The notes below the pieces were generated by a model, which was not told the origin of the DNA, did no database searches, and saw nothing but the letters and a program-made list of their open reading frames with translations. From CAYRDC01 sp964422925 (lineage in GTDB: Bacteria; Bacteroidota; Bacteroidia; Chitinophagales; S012-47): a stretch of 64,000 nucleotides of DNA. Below, in pieces: positions 25,544 to 33,810 of this stretch. The position numbers and the translations under genes are program-made. The DNA is taken from assembly GCA_964422925.1 (NCBI GenBank), contig CAYRDC010000004.1:62001-126000 (forward strand), given 5' to 3'. Positions within the stretch are counted from its first letter, which is position 1; every line of letters begins with the position of its first letter.

Positions 25544-26697
25544 AAGTTCGTAAATATGGTTATATACAACCCATGCTGCCGATAGGTTTCCTGGAGCATT
25601 TCATTCCTTTTAACATCAAATTGATAAGATAGTTTCATCAGTATCTGGTTTAATCGAAAGGTAAAATTAACTCCTACATTACGCAGCATGGGATCTGTCT
25701 GATTATACAAATACATTCCGTCAAAAAATTGATAATACCGGTTATACCCTTGCGTGATATTCATATCTAAAGCGATCCGCGGTCCCAACGATAAACCCAG
25801 CAATACCGTAAGGGAGCTGGTTTTATACAAGGGAGAAAATAACATCCGGTAAATGACTCCGGGGTACAGGGTAGCATTGCCATTTGGAAAAGCCGTCAGT
25901 TCGATTTCAGCTTGATGCGTCAACATACCGTCCATACGGTTGCCGGAATAGGACAGCCGGATATCAGCAGGTCTACTCCTGATCACTGTACTGATCCCAA
26001 CGACATAGTTCAGGAATTCCGTATCGCTCACAATCCATTGCGCATGCCCGAAAGACCTGACACTGACTATAGGGTCAGGGGAAAATTCGGGACTCATGTA
26101 ATACTCGTACTGCAAGGCAGCCGGCAGGCCTTCCTTTTTTTTGGAATCTCCCTGTTTCAAAAGGGAAAAGGCCTGCCAAAGGGCTACCCGGGAGTTCACC
26201 GGTAATCGTATTCCGACAGAAGCCCAGAGATTATTGCCGGCCAGCTGATAGTTGCTGGAAATCCGGATACCGTTTTCTGCCCAGATTCCACTTACCCTGG
26301 CTTTTTTCAGGGAATCCGGTATTTGCCGGGCATGTTTTCTCTCCAGGTCGCGGGCCGGCATAACCCATCCCAGGTTCAGGTAACATCCGTGCAAATAAGT
26401 CAGGGCAATAGGGTCAGCTCGGTTAAAGTCCAGGGCTTTGCGAAAATGGAGTGCGGCCAACCGGTAATTATTCAGATTCCAAGCAGCAATTCCCATGCGC
26501 ATCCGCAGGTAGTAAAAGTCTATATTCTGCCTGACTGCCTCCCGGCCCATTATAATCACGGAATCCCATTCTCCCTCTGCATACAGACGGTACGTTTCCT
26601 GGTTATAATAATCCAGCCCGTGGACTTCCTGTGCCCGGAGATTACCGGAAAGAAAAAGCAGGGAAGAAAGAACCAATATCAATTTCAACCGCGCCAT
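25540..26697 (-). CDS. Outer-membrane beta-barrel protein with N-terminal TPR segment
   Basis: A 385-residue exported protein: signal peptide ending LFLSGNLRAQ, TPR-like helices at about 25-125 (LRMRMGIAAWNLNNYRLAAL, HFRKALDFNRADPIALTYLHG), then about 245 residues of alternating amphipathic strands. Examples are GIRISSNYQLAGNNLWASVG, ALQYEYYMSPEFSP and VGVNFTFRLNQILMKLSYQF. It ends GLYITIFTNL, compatible with a barrel C-terminus. The layout resembles YaiO-like TPR/barrel proteins. It overlaps the UT-M23 gene by 13 bp and the TPR gene by 4 bp. It likely forms the outer-membrane part of the system; this is inference. Confidence 0.72.
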   Translation of the reverse strand: MARLKLILVLSSLLFLSGNLRAQEVHGLDYYNQETYRLYAEGEWDSVIIMGREAVRQNIDFYYLRMRMGIAAWNLNNYRLAALHFRKALDFNRADPIALTYLHGCYLNLGWVMPARDLERKHARQIPDSLKKARVSGIWAENGIRISSNYQLAGNNLWASVGIRLPVNSRVALWQAFSLLKQGDSKKKEGLPAALQYEYYMSPEFSPDPIVSVRSFGHAQWIVSDTEFLNYVVGISTVIRSRPADIRLSYSGNRMDGMLTHQAEIELTAFPNGNATLYPGVIYRMLFSPLYKTSSLTVLLGLSLGPRIALDMNITQGYNRYYQFFDGMYLYNQTDPMLRNVGVNFTFRLNQILMKLSYQFDVKRNEMLQETYRQHGLYITIFTNL

Positions 26698-28883
26698 ACA
26701 GCACGGACCTCCTTCCCGTCAATAGTATAAACAAGTTCACGTATTCCTTCTGTCTCAATAAACAGGGATAAGTGCCGTTTCATCACCGAACCACCCGGCC
26801 AGGATATCTGTACCCGGGAATCAAGTACAACTTTACCCGGCCCGAAAGTATCTTCCTCTGTATGATAGGTCAGTTCATAGAAGGCAGCAATCAGATTTTT
26901 AACAGGCGCCAAAAAATCATGAAGGCTTCGCAGCCAAACCGGGCTGTATTGATACAATGGCAACACATCGCGAAGCTTTACTTCCGGGTGTACGCTTAAC
27001 AACACCTTGTAGGCCGCCAGGTAAAACTGGAAAAGCAGGGAATTGCGATCCCCCTCAAAATGCGTGAACAAGTGAAGCATACCGTCATTTACAAACCAGG
27101 CCCGGGATCCGGTTTCCCGGCAAAGCAGGTAGTTGTTGTTGTACCAGTCAGTCACTACTTCCCAGGCAATGGTTTGCCGGCTGTGCTCACCGGTGCGGAT
27201 TTCCCAGGTAATGGTTTCCCCTGTGATGAAACGGAATGCTTTCACCATCAGGTCTTCAGGCTGAACACGTTGTATCACCTCATGCGTTTCAGGAAAACCG
27301 TACAGGTGAAATACCGGATCATTTTCCCGCAAGACAAGGTAATAGCCAAGCGGATAGCGGAATGTCCGTGAGCCTATATACGGGGTTGTCTGAATCTGGA
27401 AATGTACATGAGGTTCGGGGCTCCGGCCGGAATTGCCACAATGGGCTATCAACTCGCCACGTTCCACTACATCACCGGGCTTAACTTTGATACTGCCTTT
27501 TTTCAGATGGCTGATCTGTGAATATAACTGGTGCCCATGCCGGATTACGATGGTATTTCCCCAGTTTTTCAGAAGGTTCACTTCGCCAATGGGGTTGTCG
27601 TCAATGCCATCTTCCACGAGTTCCACGGTTCCGGGAGCCGGAGCCACCACCGGCTGGTTCCAGGCCAGGAAGTCTTCCGGTGACTCCCCTTTACCGGACC
27701 AGGTATTGTCGTCTTCTCCCCGTATGACAAAATCAAAGGCATAACGCCATTCCCCTTTATGGGTGATATCGCCATTATGCCCTTGGTCAATGGTCCAAGG
27801 CCCCATAACCGGCAGGCTGATATTCACCGGGCGGGCGTACTTGTAACGCTCCGCGTAACTTAGGGAATTATACAGGTTTCGCTCCGGGCTGAATTCCTGG
27901 ATAATTACTTCATAGGGCTTTCGCAGTATCGGCCTGAGTTTCAGGGCATACAGGAAGGTCAGTACAACGATATTAAACGGCAGCGAGTAAATGCCCAGCT
28001 GCAGAATGGCGAACAGGCTGGCGAGGGCGGAAGTGAGCAAAACCAGCAAGGGGATTAGGACAAGCGCCCACAGGTAGGATTGCCGGGAAGGTATCAGGAA
28101 AAACCCACCTACTGCTATAGCGCTGAGAATAAAGTTAAACCCGATATAGCTGTAACTGAGCTCGTTCAGGTCAGCTCCGATAAATTGATAAAAACCGTAA
28201 GCGGCCAAGAACCCCAGCAGGGAAAGCGTAAAAGCAATCCTGGAATAAAACAGCAAGCCAAGCGCGATCAACATGCCCGAGAGCAAATTGTATTGAAACA
28301 AAATGGCGCCAAGGGATTTAAAATAAATTTTCAGGGCGATCGGAATATTCCAGGCGTTAAAATCTTGATAAAGTTTCACCAGCCAGTTGCTGCCGGTGGC
28401 ATACAATTCATTCAGCACATAGACACCCCTTTCACTGATTCCGATGGCTTCAAAATTCCTGGCAGCCAGGAAAACCGTCCAGAAAATCAGCAAAAAAGGT
28501 ACACTCAGGTAGGGGAGTCCGTATTTCCCCAGTACCCCGGACAGCGCGGCCGTCACCAAAACGCACATGAGGCTGGCAGACACGAGCAACACGTAAAAAG
28601 AAATATTAGGCGCGAAATATATCCCCAGGCCGAGGCCGGCCAGCAGCGCGTTAAAACCGTAATTCCCCTCCCGGGTTACATACCTGCCGTAACCGAGCAG
28701 GAGTGCGAATCCGTTAGCGGCCAATACGGCTACCAGGCCCGCAAGTCCGGTTACCGGATCAATGAAGGTAACCAGCACCAGCAAAAGGGCAAACCATTTG
28801 TTTTTGGAAAAAAATACCTGGGCATAACTGTTCAATACCGAAGTAACGGTCCAGTCCAGGGCACCCGGTAATTTTCCTCGCAT
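26685..28883 (-). CDS. Urea-transporter-fold membrane protein fused to an M23 (LytM) peptidase-like domain
   Basis: A 732-residue two-part protein. Residues about 15-330 hold ten or so membrane segments with the urea transporter pattern: FIDPVTGLAGL, YGFNALLAGLGLGIYF, and a near-exact UT signature LPYLSVPF (family LPxxTxPF). A degenerate second copy (LPFNIVVL) fits the internal duplication of the family. Residues about 365-510 are a LytM/M23 domain: WRYAFDF, SHLKKGSIKVKPGDVVERGE, GNSGRSPEPHVHF. The HxH motif is present, but the usual His four residues before the Asp is Arg. The last 220 residues are beta-rich and unrecognised. ATG 28883 starts 10 bp after the decarboxylase stop; the longer frame enters that gene. 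Confidence 0.85.
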   Translation of the reverse strand: MRGKLPGALDWTVTSVLNSYAQVFFSKNKWFALLLVLVTFIDPVTGLAGLVAVLAANGFALLLGYGRYVTREGNYGFNALLAGLGLGIYFAPNISFYVLLVSASLMCVLVTAALSGVLGKYGLPYLSVPFLLIFWTVFLAARNFEAIGISERGVYVLNELYATGSNWLVKLYQDFNAWNIPIALKIYFKSLGAILFQYNLLSGMLIALGLLFYSRIAFTLSLLGFLAAYGFYQFIGADLNELSYSYIGFNFILSAIAVGGFFLIPSRQSYLWALVLIPLLVLLTSALASLFAILQLGIYSLPFNIVVLTFLYALKLRPILRKPYEVIIQEFSPERNLYNSLSYAERYKYARPVNISLPVMGPWTIDQGHNGDITHKGEWRYAFDFVIRGEDDNTWSGKGESPEDFLAWNQPVVAPAPGTVELVEDGIDDNPIGEVNLLKNWGNTIVIRHGHQLYSQISHLKKGSIKVKPGDVVERGELIAHCGNSGRSPEPHVHFQIQTTPYIGSRTFRYPLGYYLVLRENDPVFHLYGFPETHEVIQRVQPEDLMVKAFRFITGETITWEIRTGEHSRQTIAWEVVTDWYNNNYLLCRETGSRAWFVNDGMLHLFTHFEGDRNSLLFQFYLAAYKVLLSVHPEVKLRDVLPLYQYSPVWLRSLHDFLAPVKNLIAAFYELTYHTEEDTFGPGKVVLDSRVQISWPGGSVMKRHLSLFIETEGIRELVYTIDGKEVRAVWRG

Positions 28884-28893
28884 ATTCAGTTTT

Positions 28894-30258
28894 TCAGAGT
28901 TTGAATTTTTCCAGATGGGCAGGAACCGATTCCTGGCTGTTGATATAATCCAAAGTTTCCGGTTTCCTAATTTGGTGCAGGTTATTTTCCTCATCGATCA
29001 GCACAATGGCCGGCCGCAGGGTAATAAACTGCATCCATTGCGTCATATTGTAAGCCCCGACATGCTGAACAACCACATGGTCGCCCTTTTTCAGCAAGGG
29101 AAGCCGGACGTTTTCACGGACAACGTCAATATTCATGCAAAGGGGTCCGAACAATTCCATATCCTCGGTGTAGTGGGAGAATTCCTGAGCCGGGGTGATT
29201 TGATGATTGTACCAGAATGAGGTAAAGAGCAGGTTGACCCCAAAGTCCATGATCGTGGCCCTGCGCCCATCGGAAAGCCGTTTATTGGCCAGCACCGTGC
29301 CCAGCAGGTAACCAGCTTCATCCACGAGGGCACGGCCTGTTTCCAGTATCAGCAAGGGCAGGTCATCCGGTTTTATTTCACTGTTCAGCAGGGCGCTGGT
29401 TATGGCCTCAGCAAATTCTTTGATTGGAGGTACCAGGTCAGTACCCGGCAGGTAAGTGCCTTTCAGGGTGTTGGTGGAAGGAAAACCGCCCCCCAGATCA
29501 AGGTATTTCAGGGTATGCCCGAATTTATCCTGGATCCGCAAAAACAGCTCCGCCAGCTTTGATGCCGCCACACCATAGGCGCCAGGGGCCAGCATAAAGG
29601 TGCCGATATGTGTGTGCAGGCCGGTCAATTCCACATTTTTCTCTACCATGATTTTATTGATGGCATCCCAGGCCTGCCCGTTTTCATAATTGAAACCAAA
29701 CCGGTCCCACATCGGATACACCCCGGTGTCCATGTTCACCCGGATAGCTACTTTGGCTTTTTTGTGGCATTCAACGCAGATTTCAAAAAGATTATACATC
29801 TCGTCCAGGTGGTCAATATGAATCAGTGATCCCTGTTCAATAGCGGTCCGCAGGTCATCATCCGATTTATCCGGCCCGTTGTAAATGATCTTCTGCCCCG
29901 GAACTCCGTTGGCCAGGGCTTTCTGATACTCAAACATCGATACAACTTCGGCCCAGCTGCCTTCCTGGTGGAATATCCGGCAGACAGCGTTCATGTAATT
30001 GGTTTTATACGACCAGGCAAACTGAACCTTGGGATAACGCGTAGCGAATATTTTGTAGGTTTCCCGGTACTTTTTCCGGATCTGAGACTCACTGATTACG
30101 AATACCGGAGAACCGTATTCCTCCAGAATCTTTTTCACCGGTACCTCATCAATATGGGTAAGCGGCAGAAAAGACTGCCTGGTACCGAACTTGTTCATGA
30201 GGCCGGTATTCAGTTTCTGGATAACCGGGCGTTCATACTTTTGTTTTTGCTTGCTCAT
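28894..30258 (-). CDS. Fold-type III PLP-dependent decarboxylase (DAP/ornithine decarboxylase-like)
   Basis: A 454-residue enzyme with the alanine-racemase-like barrel and C-terminal beta domain of group IV decarboxylases. Lys85 in SYKTN is the PLP Schiff-base lysine. GLHTHIGT (about 210), LDLGGGFP and Glu306 in ETGR (usually EPGR) bind the cofactor phosphate. GPLCMNID with Cys374 and VGAYNM supply the second active site of the dimer. The best-known relatives decarboxylate meso-diaminopimelate, ornithine/arginine or carboxynorspermidine. The substrate here is unknown, and the operon setting argues against ordinary lysine synthesis. It overlaps the ATP-grasp gene by ATGA. Confidence 0.85.
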   Translation of the reverse strand: MSKQKQKYERPVIQKLNTGLMNKFGTRQSFLPLTHIDEVPVKKILEEYGSPVFVISESQIRKKYRETYKIFATRYPKVQFAWSYKTNYMNAVCRIFHQEGSWAEVVSMFEYQKALANGVPGQKIIYNGPDKSDDDLRTAIEQGSLIHIDHLDEMYNLFEICVECHKKAKVAIRVNMDTGVYPMWDRFGFNYENGQAWDAINKIMVEKNVELTGLHTHIGTFMLAPGAYGVAASKLAELFLRIQDKFGHTLKYLDLGGGFPSTNTLKGTYLPGTDLVPPIKEFAEAITSALLNSEIKPDDLPLLILETGRALVDEAGYLLGTVLANKRLSDGRRATIMDFGVNLLFTSFWYNHQITPAQEFSHYTEDMELFGPLCMNIDVVRENVRLPLLKKGDHVVVQHVGAYNMTQWMQFITLRPAIVLIDEENNLHQIRKPETLDYINSQESVPAHLEKFKL

Positions 30259-31301
30259 AATTCACCGAGGGTTGACAAAATATGAAATTGTTCAATGTCG
30301 GTAACGAGGTCCCAAGCGTAACGGACAAACAACTTACCGACTTTGTATTTTCTGAAAGTGTTGACTTTTTCTCCCAGGGCCAGGCGGACAGCCGCTCCGG
30401 GCAGGTTTTGACCGGCCGCAGCTGCGGTATAAATCCAGGCTGGAAATCGCGGGTTAACCTCCAGGATATAAAATTCATCCTTCTCGCTACGCATAATTTC
30501 CAGTTCAAATCCGCCTCTCCATTTACTGGCTTTCACGAATCTGCGGGCCAGGTCCGTCAGGGTTTTGTCTCCCAGGGTCACACCGGCCCAGCCTTTTCCT
30601 TTATCCGTTATATAGAGTTTCCGCATGGGAACGGCTCCTATCATCCGGCCCGTACCATCTCCAAGACCTGCCACGTCAACCTCTGTGCCTGAAACAAACT
30701 GCTGAAGCACAATCGGAAGGCCCCATTTGGCCTGGATTTTATGGAAATAATAAGCAACCTGGTCTGCCGAGTAGGCAATATACGCTTCGTAAAACTTGCC
30801 TTTAATGACCAGGGGAAACCCAAACTCCTCCTGAAGATCGCGGGAGTTCGGCAACACATTGACATAGCTGGTTTTAGGAACGAGAAAATCATGTTCTTGT
30901 CCAAACTCATACAGATGCAGCTTATCCAACATTTCCAGTTGTTCCTGTCCGGGCAGGAAACTGCGGATCCCCATTTTGGAAAGCTTTGGCGCCAGCTTGA
31001 TGAAATTCGGCAGCTCCGCGTCAAAATTCGGAAAAACCATATGCAGGTTTTCGCGGGCATGAACATATTCCAGCCGTTCGAACAGTGGCTGGCTACCGGC
31101 TGAGGGATAGGGTATCTGATAGGTTTTGTCTACAAGGTCGCGCATATACACCCCCGGTTCCAGGGCCTCATAGGAAAGTCCCACAATGCGGATGTCATAC
31201 CCTTTCAGTTCCCGGATGGCGCGAATCACACCAACGCCCGGCCCCGGACTGTCAATGGCATTCAGGCCGGTAACAGCTATGTGCAACGCTTGTTTACTCA
31301 T
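30255..31301 (-). CDS. ATP-grasp ligase of the PqqD/decarboxylase operon
   Basis: A 348-residue protein. The first 100 residues form a Rossmann-like pre-ATP-grasp domain (HIAVTGLNAIDSPGPGVGVI, close in feel to carbamoyl-phosphate-synthase-type N-domains). The ATP-grasp core has PLVIKGKFYEAYIAYS (nucleotide lysine region), VLQQFVSGTEVDVAGLG, and the Mg-binding end FYILEVNPRFPAWIY. Such enzymes join a carboxylate to an amine or thiol through an acyl-phosphate. It overlaps the PqqD-like gene by 8 bp and the decarboxylase by 4 bp. I infer that it builds an amide or peptide bond on a substrate shared with the decarboxylase. Confidence 0.85.
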   Translation of the reverse strand: MSKQALHIAVTGLNAIDSPGPGVGVIRAIRELKGYDIRIVGLSYEALEPGVYMRDLVDKTYQIPYPSAGSQPLFERLEYVHARENLHMVFPNFDAELPNFIKLAPKLSKMGIRSFLPGQEQLEMLDKLHLYEFGQEHDFLVPKTSYVNVLPNSRDLQEEFGFPLVIKGKFYEAYIAYSADQVAYYFHKIQAKWGLPIVLQQFVSGTEVDVAGLGDGTGRMIGAVPMRKLYITDKGKGWAGVTLGDKTLTDLARRFVKASKWRGGFELEIMRSEKDEFYILEVNPRFPAWIYTAAAAGQNLPGAAVRLALGEKVNTFRKYKVGKLFVRYAWDLVTDIEQFHILSTLGEL

Positions 31302-31539
31302 CGGTTACCAGGTTCAGCTGCCGAAGGTAAGCCAGGAAATCGTACAGGTCTTCTTCGAGTTGCGAAGGATGAACATCATATTCTTCCAGCAGGGTGTCCC
31401 GGATTTGTTTTTCATCCTTGCCTTCCCGGATGAGCGATAAGATGCGAATACCGATTGGATTCAGGGAATAGGAATCTCCGGTAGATGGCTGAAAAACAAA
31501 ACCATTGTCGCTGATGGCTATTTCTTTTTTCAGGTTCAT
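31294..31539 (-). CDS. PqqD-like small protein
   Basis: An 81-residue winged-helix protein matching the PqqD/RRE-type fold. It has the beta-start GFVFQPSTGDSYSLNPIG followed by the helical part GKDEKQIRDTLLEEYDV and YDFLAYLRQLNLV. PqqD-type domains bind leader peptides of ribosomally made peptides and present them to enzymes, or sit on partner enzymes. It is the first gene of the operon and overlaps the ATP-grasp gene by 8 bp. No obvious precursor peptide gene is visible in the 127 bp upstream. Confidence 0.8.
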   Translation of the reverse strand: MNLKKEIAISDNGFVFQPSTGDSYSLNPIGIRILSLIREGKDEKQIRDTLLEEYDVHPSQLEEDLYDFLAYLRQLNLVTDE

Positions 31540-31559
31540 AATATCTGTATTGACAGTAT

Positions 31560-31567
31560 CAAAAGTA
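31560..31567 (-). promoter_or_regulatory. Bacteroidota -7 box (TACTTTTG) for the PqqD/ATP-grasp operon
   Basis: TACTTTTG on the minus strand is an exact TAnnTTTG match 20 bp upstream of the pqqD-like ATG. No clear TTG is found 20 bp further up, so the -33 part is weak or absent. It is the only promoter candidate for the six-gene run. Confidence 0.45.
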
Positions 31568-31642
31568 AAACTTGAAGTTTAAGACGAAAAAGAGAAGGTT
31601 AAGTTTAGCTTTTAAGTAAAAAAATGGGTTTCACTCCCTTGT

Positions 31643-31650
31643 TATCTTTG
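31643..31650 (+). promoter_or_regulatory. Bacteroidota -7 box (TATCTTTG) for the ABC-F gene
   Basis: TATCTTTG matches the consensus exactly and ends 17 bp before the ABC-F ATG. The divergent pqqD promoter box lies 75 bp away in the same 128-bp spacer. Confidence 0.5.
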
Positions 31651-31667
31651 CCCCGGCCTGAAAATGT

Positions 31668-33605
31668 ATGCTGGTAGTCAACAATCTTCAATTGACGCTG
31701 GGCGGTAAAACGCTTTTCCGTAACGAGTCGCTGCGCGTTTTGCCCGGAGACCGTATCGGGCTCACCGGGCGCAACGGCAGTGGCAAAACTACCCTATTAC
31801 GGATTTTAAGCGGCCGTATCAAACCCGATAATGGCACGGTAAATACTCCCGGTGAATACCGGATCGGGTTTTTGAAACAGTCTATACCTGTTATCCCGGA
31901 CCATACGGTGATGGAAGAGGCCCTTACGGCTTTCCGGGAGGTACAGGAAACGGAACAGCGGATTCAGCGCCTGCAACAAGAATTGGAATCGTTGCGGGAA
32001 GATAAGCCTGAATTGCAGAAAAAGGTAACAGAACTGGCAGCCCTGCAGGACAGGCTCCATTTCCTGGAAGGCGATATGATCCAACAGAAAGTGGAAACCG
32101 TGTTAAAGGGCTTGGGATTTGAACCGGAAGGTTTCGGCCAGAACCTGCGTACATTAAGCGGTGGCTGGCAGATGCGGGCCATCCTGGCCCGGATTTTATT
32201 GCAAAAGCCGGATTTACTTCTGCTGGACGAACCGACCAACCACCTGGATATCTACTCCATTCAATGGCTGGAAAATTTCTTAAGCGATTATCCCGGCAGT
32301 ATTGTACTGGTCAGCCACGACCGCAGATTCCTGGACAAAGTGACCAACCGCACAATGGAAATCGCGAACGGCAGCCTGAAATCCTTCAAAGGAAATTTCT
32401 CCGCCTGGGAAGCCTTCAAAATGCAGGAAGAAGAAAAATTAGTGCAACAAAAAAAACAGCAGGATAAATTCATCCGACACACGGAAACCCTGATTAATAA
32501 ATTCCGGGCCAAGAAAAACAAAGCGGCCTTCGCGCAGAGTTTGATCCGCAAACTGGAGCGCCTTGAACGGATTGAATTGCCGGAAACCGACCGGGCCACC
32601 CTGCAAATCCGCTTTCCGGAGATTCCCCGTTCGGCCCGGGTAGTGGCCAAAGCTGCCGGGGTTTCTAAAAAGTACGGAAGCAAAACCGTGCTGGACAAAG
32701 TGGATTTTGAATTGCTGAGGGGCGAAACCGTAGCTTTTGTCGGGAAAAACGGGGAAGGCAAATCCACCTTCGCCAAGATACTGGCCGGTGAGGAAGGCTA
32801 TGAAGGCCTCCTGGAAACCGGGAACAAAGTGCAGATGGCCCTGTACAGCCAGGATGCCCCGGACCGGCTTCCGGCAGGATTAAGTATCCTGGACGTCATG
32901 CTGCGAAGCGGTTCCTCCCTGCCGGAAAATGCCATAAGAAGCATGCTTGGAGCTTTCCTGTTCCGGGGCGATGACGTTTATAAGAAAATCGGAGTCCTTT
33001 CAGGAGGCGAAAAGGCCCGTTTGGCTCTGGCTCAAATCCTGTTGCAGCCTAATAACTTTCTCATCCTTGACGAGCCGACCAACCACCTGGACATAATCTC
33101 CCAAGATGTGCTGAAATCCGCCCTGCTGCAATATTCAGGCACACTCATAATTATTTCCCATGACCGGGATTTCCTGGACGGGCTCGTGGAAAAGGTGTAT
33201 GAATTCAAAAACCGGAAGATCATTTGTTATGCCGGGGATATGAAATATTTTCTGTATAAAAACCCGGTTTTCGGACAAGCCGCCAGCCTCTCGTCCGGAG
33301 CCTCTCATAGGCAAACCAACACCCCTTCGGCCAACAAACAACAATACCAATTGCGCAAAGATCTGCGGAGGCAGGAGCGCTCACTCCAAAACCAGGTCAG
33401 GAAATGCGAAATGGAAATTGAACGGTTATCCGGTCAGCTGCAGGACATTGAGAGGCAACTGGCTTCCGGACGGCCTTCTCCGGCAGAAACCTATGAAAGG
33501 TATGACCAATTACGGGCTGAACTGACGCATTGGGAAGATCAATGGGCCGAACAGGCTGAAGCATTGGAGTCTGTGAGAAAATCCCTGGATGAAATGGAGA
33601 AGTAA
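31668..33605 (+). CDS. ABC-F family ATPase (ribosome-associated)
   Basis: A 645-residue protein with two ABC ATPase domains and no membrane segment. Domain 1: Walker A GRNGSGKT (34-41), signature LSGGWQMR, Walker B LLLLDEPTNHLD. Linker about 235-315, helical and Lys-rich (KKNKAAFAQSLIRKLERLE). Domain 2: Walker A GKNGEGKS near 360, signature LSGGEKAR, FLILDEPTNHLD. The last 80 residues are a coiled coil (LRRQERSLQNQVRKCEMEIE). ABC-F proteins act at the ribosomal E-site during translation; Uup-like members have the same C-terminal coil. It is a single gene with its own promoter. Confidence 0.93.
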   Translation: MLVVNNLQLTLGGKTLFRNESLRVLPGDRIGLTGRNGSGKTTLLRILSGRIKPDNGTVNTPGEYRIGFLKQSIPVIPDHTVMEEALTAFREVQETEQRIQRLQQELESLREDKPELQKKVTELAALQDRLHFLEGDMIQQKVETVLKGLGFEPEGFGQNLRTLSGGWQMRAILARILLQKPDLLLLDEPTNHLDIYSIQWLENFLSDYPGSIVLVSHDRRFLDKVTNRTMEIANGSLKSFKGNFSAWEAFKMQEEEKLVQQKKQQDKFIRHTETLINKFRAKKNKAAFAQSLIRKLERLERIELPETDRATLQIRFPEIPRSARVVAKAAGVSKKYGSKTVLDKVDFELLRGETVAFVGKNGEGKSTFAKILAGEEGYEGLLETGNKVQMALYSQDAPDRLPAGLSILDVMLRSGSSLPENAIRSMLGAFLFRGDDVYKKIGVLSGGEKARLALAQILLQPNNFLILDEPTNHLDIISQDVLKSALLQYSGTLIIISHDRDFLDGLVEKVYEFKNRKIICYAGDMKYFLYKNPVFGQAASLSSGASHRQTNTPSANKQQYQLRKDLRRQERSLQNQVRKCEMEIERLSGQLQDIERQLASGRPSPAETYERYDQLRAELTHWEDQWAEQAEALESVRKSLDEMEK

Positions 33606-33618
33606 GGGTATAAAAAAA

Positions 33619-33687
33619 GCCCTCAGGCACGCGATGCAGGACACTAAAAAATACCCCCAAAAATTAGTTCCTGTATACCTGAGGGCC
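33619..33687. terminator. Structured inverted repeat between convergent genes
   Basis: GCCCTCAGG (33619-33627) pairs with CCTGAGGGC (33679-33687). Inside it TGCAGGA (33635-33641) pairs with TCCTGTA (33670-33676) with one G-U, leaving a 28-nt A-rich loop. An A-run precedes it on the plus strand, giving a T-run on the minus strand. It lies between the ABC-F gene and the convergent DinB gene, so a bidirectional terminator or 3' UTR structure is likely. The long two-part stem is unusual for a plain terminator. The rest of the 205-bp spacer holds a GGTGATTTTCACC hairpin and a T8 run. Confidence 0.5.
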
Positions 33688-33810
33688 GGAATGATTGATT
33701 AACCCCAAAACCTCAATGATGGTTTCGGTGATTTTCACCAAAAGGCTAAGGTAAAACACAGTTTTTTTTCATGCAAGTATTTCAGGTATTTTTTTATACC
33801 CTGAACGATA

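Noticed and set aside
28080..28871. Open frame of 263 codons opposite the urea-transporter domain
   Set aside because: Its translation is almost purely polar, rich in Gln, Lys and Gly, as expected for the reverse complement of membrane-helix codons.
31540..31575. CTGT-N4-ACAG inverted repeat near the PqqD-like gene start
   Set aside because: Only four bases per half site; too short to call an operator by itself.
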